Of a stretch of 64,000 bases of DNA, positions 59,561 through 64,000 are shown piece after piece. Numbering within the stretch: the stretch's first letter is position 1; each line of letters begins with the position of its first letter. The DNA is from Neckera pumila (taxonomy: Eukaryota; Streptophyta; Bryopsida; Hypnales; Neckeraceae): NCBI GenBank assembly GCA_963969595.1, contig OZ018409.1:29153282-29217281 (forward strand), in the 5' to 3' direction. Below the pieces are notes generated by a model. It was not told the DNA's origin, did not search any database, and saw nothing but the letters and a program-made list of their open reading frames with translations. The translations under genes and the position numbers were made by a program.

Positions 59561-60364
59561 TTAACCCTTAAAAAATATTTTATGCCCAGGCTTAGTCAAA
59601 CTTCATTAAATTTCTACGTAAAAACACACAATTCAAAAATCAGATATTTTTAACATGTAGTAATATATGTCTAAAATTTAATATCATTTTTTCCTAATTA
59701 AAAATATCAAATTGATTTTATATTATTTTTTAGAAGAATTTCTATATAAAAATCATAGTATTTACAAAAATGCTTAAAGTAGTATGAAATTTTTGAGAAG
59801 AATGGAAATAATAGTTTCAAATGCCATGGAACAATTGGCTAGGGTGAACCGATCTCCTTGCTTGGTCTTTGCTTTTAACCCTCGAAAAAATGCTGAAATT
59901 TTTTATTTGCCATACATAATAAAATTTGCAAATTTTGAATTTATGTTTGCAATTAGAGGTCCTACATTAGCAAGAAAAGGTGTAGAAGATAAATCAATAA
60001 AAGACAAAATAGAAGGCCTTTTTTTAAATGTACCCCTAAAATGACTTACATAGAATGAGATGGAGGTGGATTCATCCCAGCCATATAATTGATATACTCC
60101 AAGATGTGCTTAGGGATCACACCAAGAGAAATTTAATACAAAAAAGTTCAAAATTGGTATACTTTAAACTTTCAAGATGCTAACTTTAATGTATCACAAA
60201 AATTACAATTTTAACAATTTAAAAAATTCAAATGGAGTAAAAAGTAGATTATTGGAGCTACATTTTTTTAGTCAAGCTTCAAACATTTAAAATCAAGAAC
60301 CATGTGAACAGTTAGGTTGTGACTTCTAAATTGTCCGTGGAGTGCAATGTCCTGTAAAGGTTAA
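59561..60364. mobile_element. TTAA-flanked element, subfamily D, 804 bp
   Basis: TTAA|CCCTTAAAAAATA and GTCCTGTAAAGG|TTAA are weak inverted ends. Assignment rests on an internal match with 16288-17028 (AAATTCAAATGGAGTA, then AGTCAAGCTTCAAAC against the earlier AGTTTGACTCAAAC region). An open frame at 59784-60044 lies inside and resembles no transposase. Confidence 0.6.
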
Positions 60365-62018
60365 AAGTTTGGTTTTGTATTTTCATCTAACTGTTTTTTA
60401 ATGATTCTTGTTATCTCTAATGTGTTTAGCGTATGATTCTTATATATGACCAATATATATATATATGTTATTTCTAACACACTTTACATAGAAATAATAT
60501 AATTCCCTACAAATTTAGACATGCATTTGTACTAATGACAAGATTCTATGAAGTAAGACTTGTGTAAACATTCCTCTTTTATTATCAAAAACAAAGTTGC
60601 AATATTTAGTGACTGTCCAACTAGTTGGAAGACCTCTATCATATCTAAGATAAGAGACTATTTGCACCGCTTCATGGCCACTATGTACCAATGAAGGACA
60701 TTTAAAATATTAGAATGTACACCATTAACACATTGTGACACAAATAGGGTCTCCTACCTTATGCCATATACAACAACATTAATACCAAGTTATGGTCGTT
60801 GAAGATGCATGGTAACCCGAATGCTTAGCAAAAACTTGTTAGAATTGCAAGTACTTTCCCTGACACCTTTGTAGTTGCACCCACAGACCAATAAGATGCA
60901 GAACTTCCCAAATCTATCACATTCAATGCTACTTTGTACAAACAGGCTTCTTGGGGATTCAGGTCAGCCATCCTATTAGGTGCCATCGAAATTGTCCAAG
61001 AAGGAATTGATAAGGACCAACCGAGAACCAAGAGAATGTGTTGTCATTGATGAACCTCCCTCACCTTCTGCGATGAGGAAATAGATTTGTTTGGACAGCA
61101 CAGAGTGTCATCCGGACTGCGTTCGTGCTAACACTACCATTAATCCTCCCTAGACCATGAAAAACCCTTCGTGAACTATTCAGTCAGTCTCAAAGTCACC
61201 AATCCGAACTAATTTCTGTTCGAAGCACCTGTCCCTATAATAGAGAATGTTGGTCTATACGGCTGCTAGAAGTCTGCTAAGCTGTGCCGTTGGGACAAAG
61301 CAAACTCTACATCTGAGAATTTCTAGGAGCTCGAAACAGCGCATCAGTTGGTCGTACCCTAGGTACTTACAAATTGTGTAAATGCTTGCGCATTTAGACG
61401 TGCAGGATATATGACGGGACTCACGGAAATGTGGAAAGATTCCCGGGGCAATGGTGACAAACCACGGTATGTAATTCATGTATACAATAAGGTAACATAC
61501 CCTACCTTGATCACTGAAATGAGGACTACCATAGAACGAATCTCACTTTCCCTCTCAAATGTCCTGAGAATTGTCCTGATATCAGAGCAAGGGTTAGAGA
61601 TCTCTACCCTTTCAGTAAATTTATCATCTAGGTGTTAAATACGTTCAATATTATCAGTACAGAAAAAGCAAGATATCTGCAAACCGTTAACTGATATCAT
61701 ATCCCCCTGATACACACACTGATACGCGCAGCTCGCAATTGATCACACCACTGCAATGACGGATAAAAAATCCGCACGCGGTTGCAAATACATATGCGAG
61801 GGTTGCAAGAAAACCAGGGAAGGATGTCGCAAACAAACGAAAAATACAACTGCAAGGACGATCAAGAAAGGCTCGCGATGACAATAATCTTATCACCGAG
61901 GATGATGATACACTGAACACTTTGAGATGATTCCAATCGAAGCGCACTATACAGATTACTATGATTCATATACTGACAACAATTTACTCTGATCACACCT
62001 TGATGGGATGTGATGCTT
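60365..62018. other. Intergenic sequence upstream of the psbX stop codon
   Basis: An unrecognised minus-strand frame at 60825-61031 (with SIPSWTISMAPNRMADLNPQ and DLGSSASYWSVGA) has protein-like composition but no family I know. The last ~100 bases should be the psbX 3' UTR. Nothing else is supported. Confidence 0.35.
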
Positions 62019-63313
62019 TCACCGCCTGGAGACGGGGTCGAAGGTGGAAACTCCGGCCACGGCCACCCCCAAGACGGTCACCACCACTCCTCCGGCGACG
62101 ACGCTCAGAAGCAGGTTGCGGAGTGAGTCGGACACGCCGGGTTGCGCTGCTTCGGCGATCTCGGGCACCACGGAAGCGGCGACAAGTGCCAGACCGGTGA
62201 GGCCGACGACGTTGTGTTCCTTAGTAGCACTGTCAGAATGCCACAAGACTGCTGTCAGAGGTAGATTTATATCTTAAGATTCCACTATCGCTTAAAACAA
62301 GAACAGAACTCCAAAACTTATAAAATCTTATAAAATTTGCAAGGTCGCTAGAGAGAATTCCGAGAGCAAACACTAAGCCGAAAATTGACATCAAGACTGT
62401 GGCCATAGCCATAGCCATACGAACAACGGACATGCACACGAAGAGAGCTCAAAAGCTTAAATGGCGCTACAAAATCGCGCGCGAGATCTCCTCCAGCAAG
62501 TACGAAGTCGAAAATTGGGATCCAGATTGTCGCCATAGCTAAAGGAAAGATAAGCATCTACAGCACGAGCTTGCATATCAACGAATACTCTGTTCACGGC
62601 TGCAAATAAAATTACTCTCCCATTCCTCAAAGAAGCTAAAAGGATTAAATATCCGGCGGTTCACATACGCATAAAATTGACCAAAAGAAACTAAATCGCA
62701 AGCAAAATAGCGACGTCGAACCACGCACCGGAGCACATCCTAAACAGCCAAATCCTCACTCGCATTTCACAGTTCTGCATTGACGAAGCCACACATCGTA
62801 TTTCTCAACTCCACCACAAACCGATTACCACTACTAAACACATCCTCTCTCCATGAAAACATCTAAAAAACCATGAAGCCAAACCGCGCGCATTTCTCAA
62901 CTCCACTACAAACCGATTACCACTACCAAGCACATCCTCTCTCCAAGAAAACATCTAAGAAACAAACCGCGCGCATTTCTCACCTCCACATCAAACCGAT
63001 TACAAAAATCATCCTCTCTCAAAAAACAAACAAACTACGAAATCATGAAGCCAAGCCACTCCCATTTCCTAACCGATCACTCACTCCTATCATATCATCT
63101 ACCTCCACATACAAATCAGCAACAAAATAACAGAGAGAATCACACAATCACGTACCTCATGGAAACGCGGCTGCCGTTGGACACACCGAGCGCCACCTGC
63201 TTCCTCGACATGAGCAAAACTCTCTTGTTTTTCCCCCCGGGCGCCTTGGCAGCGACTCCGCGGGAGGCCAAAGCGGCCACAGCAGTGGTCGACGTCATAG
63301 CTGCGCACGCCAT
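62019..63313 (-). CDS. psbX: Photosystem II reaction centre protein X precursor (2 exons)
   Basis: PsbX is a small single-span thylakoid membrane subunit of photosystem II near cytochrome b559, encoded in the nucleus in land plants. Exons on the minus strand: 63313-63156 and 62229-62019, with GT-AG junctions and a split Ser codon, giving 122 aa. Residues 1-52 form a Ala/Ser/Lys/Arg-rich chloroplast transit peptide. Residues 61-80 ([19 protein letters not shown]) are a hydrophobic thylakoid signal ending in an AEA cleavage site, leaving a 42-aa mature chain. Its membrane span is [20 protein letters not shown] and the C-terminus [11 protein letters not shown] is the family signature. An in-frame Met 13 codons upstream (63352) is possible, but MACAAM gives the more typical transit peptide. 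The gene looks intact. Confidence 0.93.
62801..63020. repeat. Tandem repeat (3 units, ~83-92 bp) in the psbX intron
   Basis: Units starting at 62801, 62893 and 62976 share TTTCTCAACTCCAC, AAACCGATTAC and CATCCTCTCTC. The 926-bp intron has a second duplication: a ~117-bp period repeat around 62380-62540 with CGAAAATTG and GCCATAGC. Confidence 0.85.
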
Positions 63314-64000
63314 CGCTACCGACTCCTTCGACAACAAAAAGTCCTCAAACAATCCCGAACAAGAATGTGTAGTTGCTACGTTCTGTGATAATAACTTGAC
63401 CTGGAGTGAGTGCGCACTAGCTTAGCTTGTTGTTTTGGTGCAAAGAACACACGACATAGCCAACAGGGGCAAATTCCGAGAAGGATTTATGAAACGGAGT
63501 TCCAAAATCGACGGACCAGCCAACCGCGAGTTGGATGAGGGGATCAAAAGGAAGGAGCCAGGCGCGAGCGGAGTTTCAGGTTGGGGGAAGGGAACGCGGG
63601 GGGGAACTGGGAACACTGTGATTGATGGGCGGGGAGCGTAATTGATCCGGTGCAGGGGAGGGAGGGCGGGGATTGGCTAACGGGGACCACGAGCGCGTTG
63701 GCGGGTGGTCTCCGCCAGTTGGGGAGGGGGATTGCGGATGGGAGCGTCGTGTGTTATCCTCGTCCCCCGGCGCTATCTTTGTGAGTGGGTCCTTTGCTCT
63801 CTCGCCCGACGGGAGCAGCCAAATTTTGATTGGTCAATTTTTCGTCAGTATCTCATTTCAGTTTTCTTTTTCTGTTTTTTTTACACAAGTAAAGGTACCT
63901 TTATTGCAAGAAAAAGAGTAACAAGGACCCAGATGCAAGCGGCCTAAGTAGGCAAGCATTAGAGAGAATTCGGGCCGTATAAAGGGCTGCGAGTTCCCAC
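63314..64000 (-). promoter_or_regulatory. Upstream region of psbX
   Basis: Probable 5' UTR and promoter of the minus-strand psbX gene. It is much more GC-rich around 63540-63800 than most of the window. No single regulatory motif is called and no further gene is recognised before the window ends. Confidence 0.4.

Noticed and set aside
59784..60044. Open frame of 86 codons inside a TTAA element, considered as a transposase remnant
   Set aside because: No DDE, THAP or zinc-finger signature can be seen, and the element lacks coding capacity elsewhere.
60825..61031. Protein-like minus-strand frame considered as a Ty1-copia fragment
   Set aside because: It lacks RNase H, reverse transcriptase or integrase motifs. 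Left as unrecognised sequence instead of a retroelement call.
63880..64000. Possible LINE or SINE 3' end at the window edge
   Set aside because: Only a weak resemblance to LINE tails (TTTATTGCAAGAAAAAGAG) and the sequence runs off the window.

Overview
The window looks like nuclear DNA of a green land plant or close streptophyte relative. It carries multi-exon genes with GT-AG introns, a nuclear-encoded chloroplast photosystem II subunit with transit sequences (psbX), a plant-type methylesterase, and TTTAGGG telomere-type motifs beside a translation gene. Lineage below that level cannot be fixed. Genes sit only near the two edges; about 50 kb between them is very AT-rich and consists mostly of small non-autonomous transposons, often nested.

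Layout. 1-2.05 kb: a 4-bp-TSD element and a long-TIR foldback MITE. 2.67-7.55 kb (+): complete 19-exon gene for cytosolic phenylalanyl-tRNA synthetase beta subunit (599 aa). 9.86-11.28 kb (-): complete 4-exon alpha/beta hydrolase of the plant methylesterase/hydroxynitrile lyase family. 12.9-60.4 kb: mobile-element sea, interrupted at 42.2-45.0 kb by a less AT-rich stretch that probably holds an unresolved gene. 62.0-63.3 kb (-): two-exon psbX precursor (122 aa). The two metabolic genes and psbX have no evident functional link.

Main discovery candidate: a family of elements ending in CCCCTAAAGG...CCTTTAGGGG and flanked by a 4-bp duplication, nearly always TTAA. About fifteen members lie in this window. 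Several full-length copies are 926-933 bp. Four independent pre-insertion comparisons inside the window (a 33-bp minisatellite, another MITE, a related element, and two elements sharing one TTAA) support precise TTAA insertion. One copy has CTAA on both sides and another TTAT on both sides, so the duplication is really 4 bp. The ends and target resemble piggyBac-type (alternatively Kolobok-type) transposons, which to my knowledge are hardly described in land plants. No transposase is encoded here.

A second layer consists of TA-flanked MITEs: one group with AGGT ends (six copies), one with CACAAAATAGTG ends (four copies, one nested with its empty site visible), a pair of TTA-flanked GAGCATC elements of PIF/Harbinger type, and several single families. 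A degenerate LINE 3' end is present at 45-46 kb.
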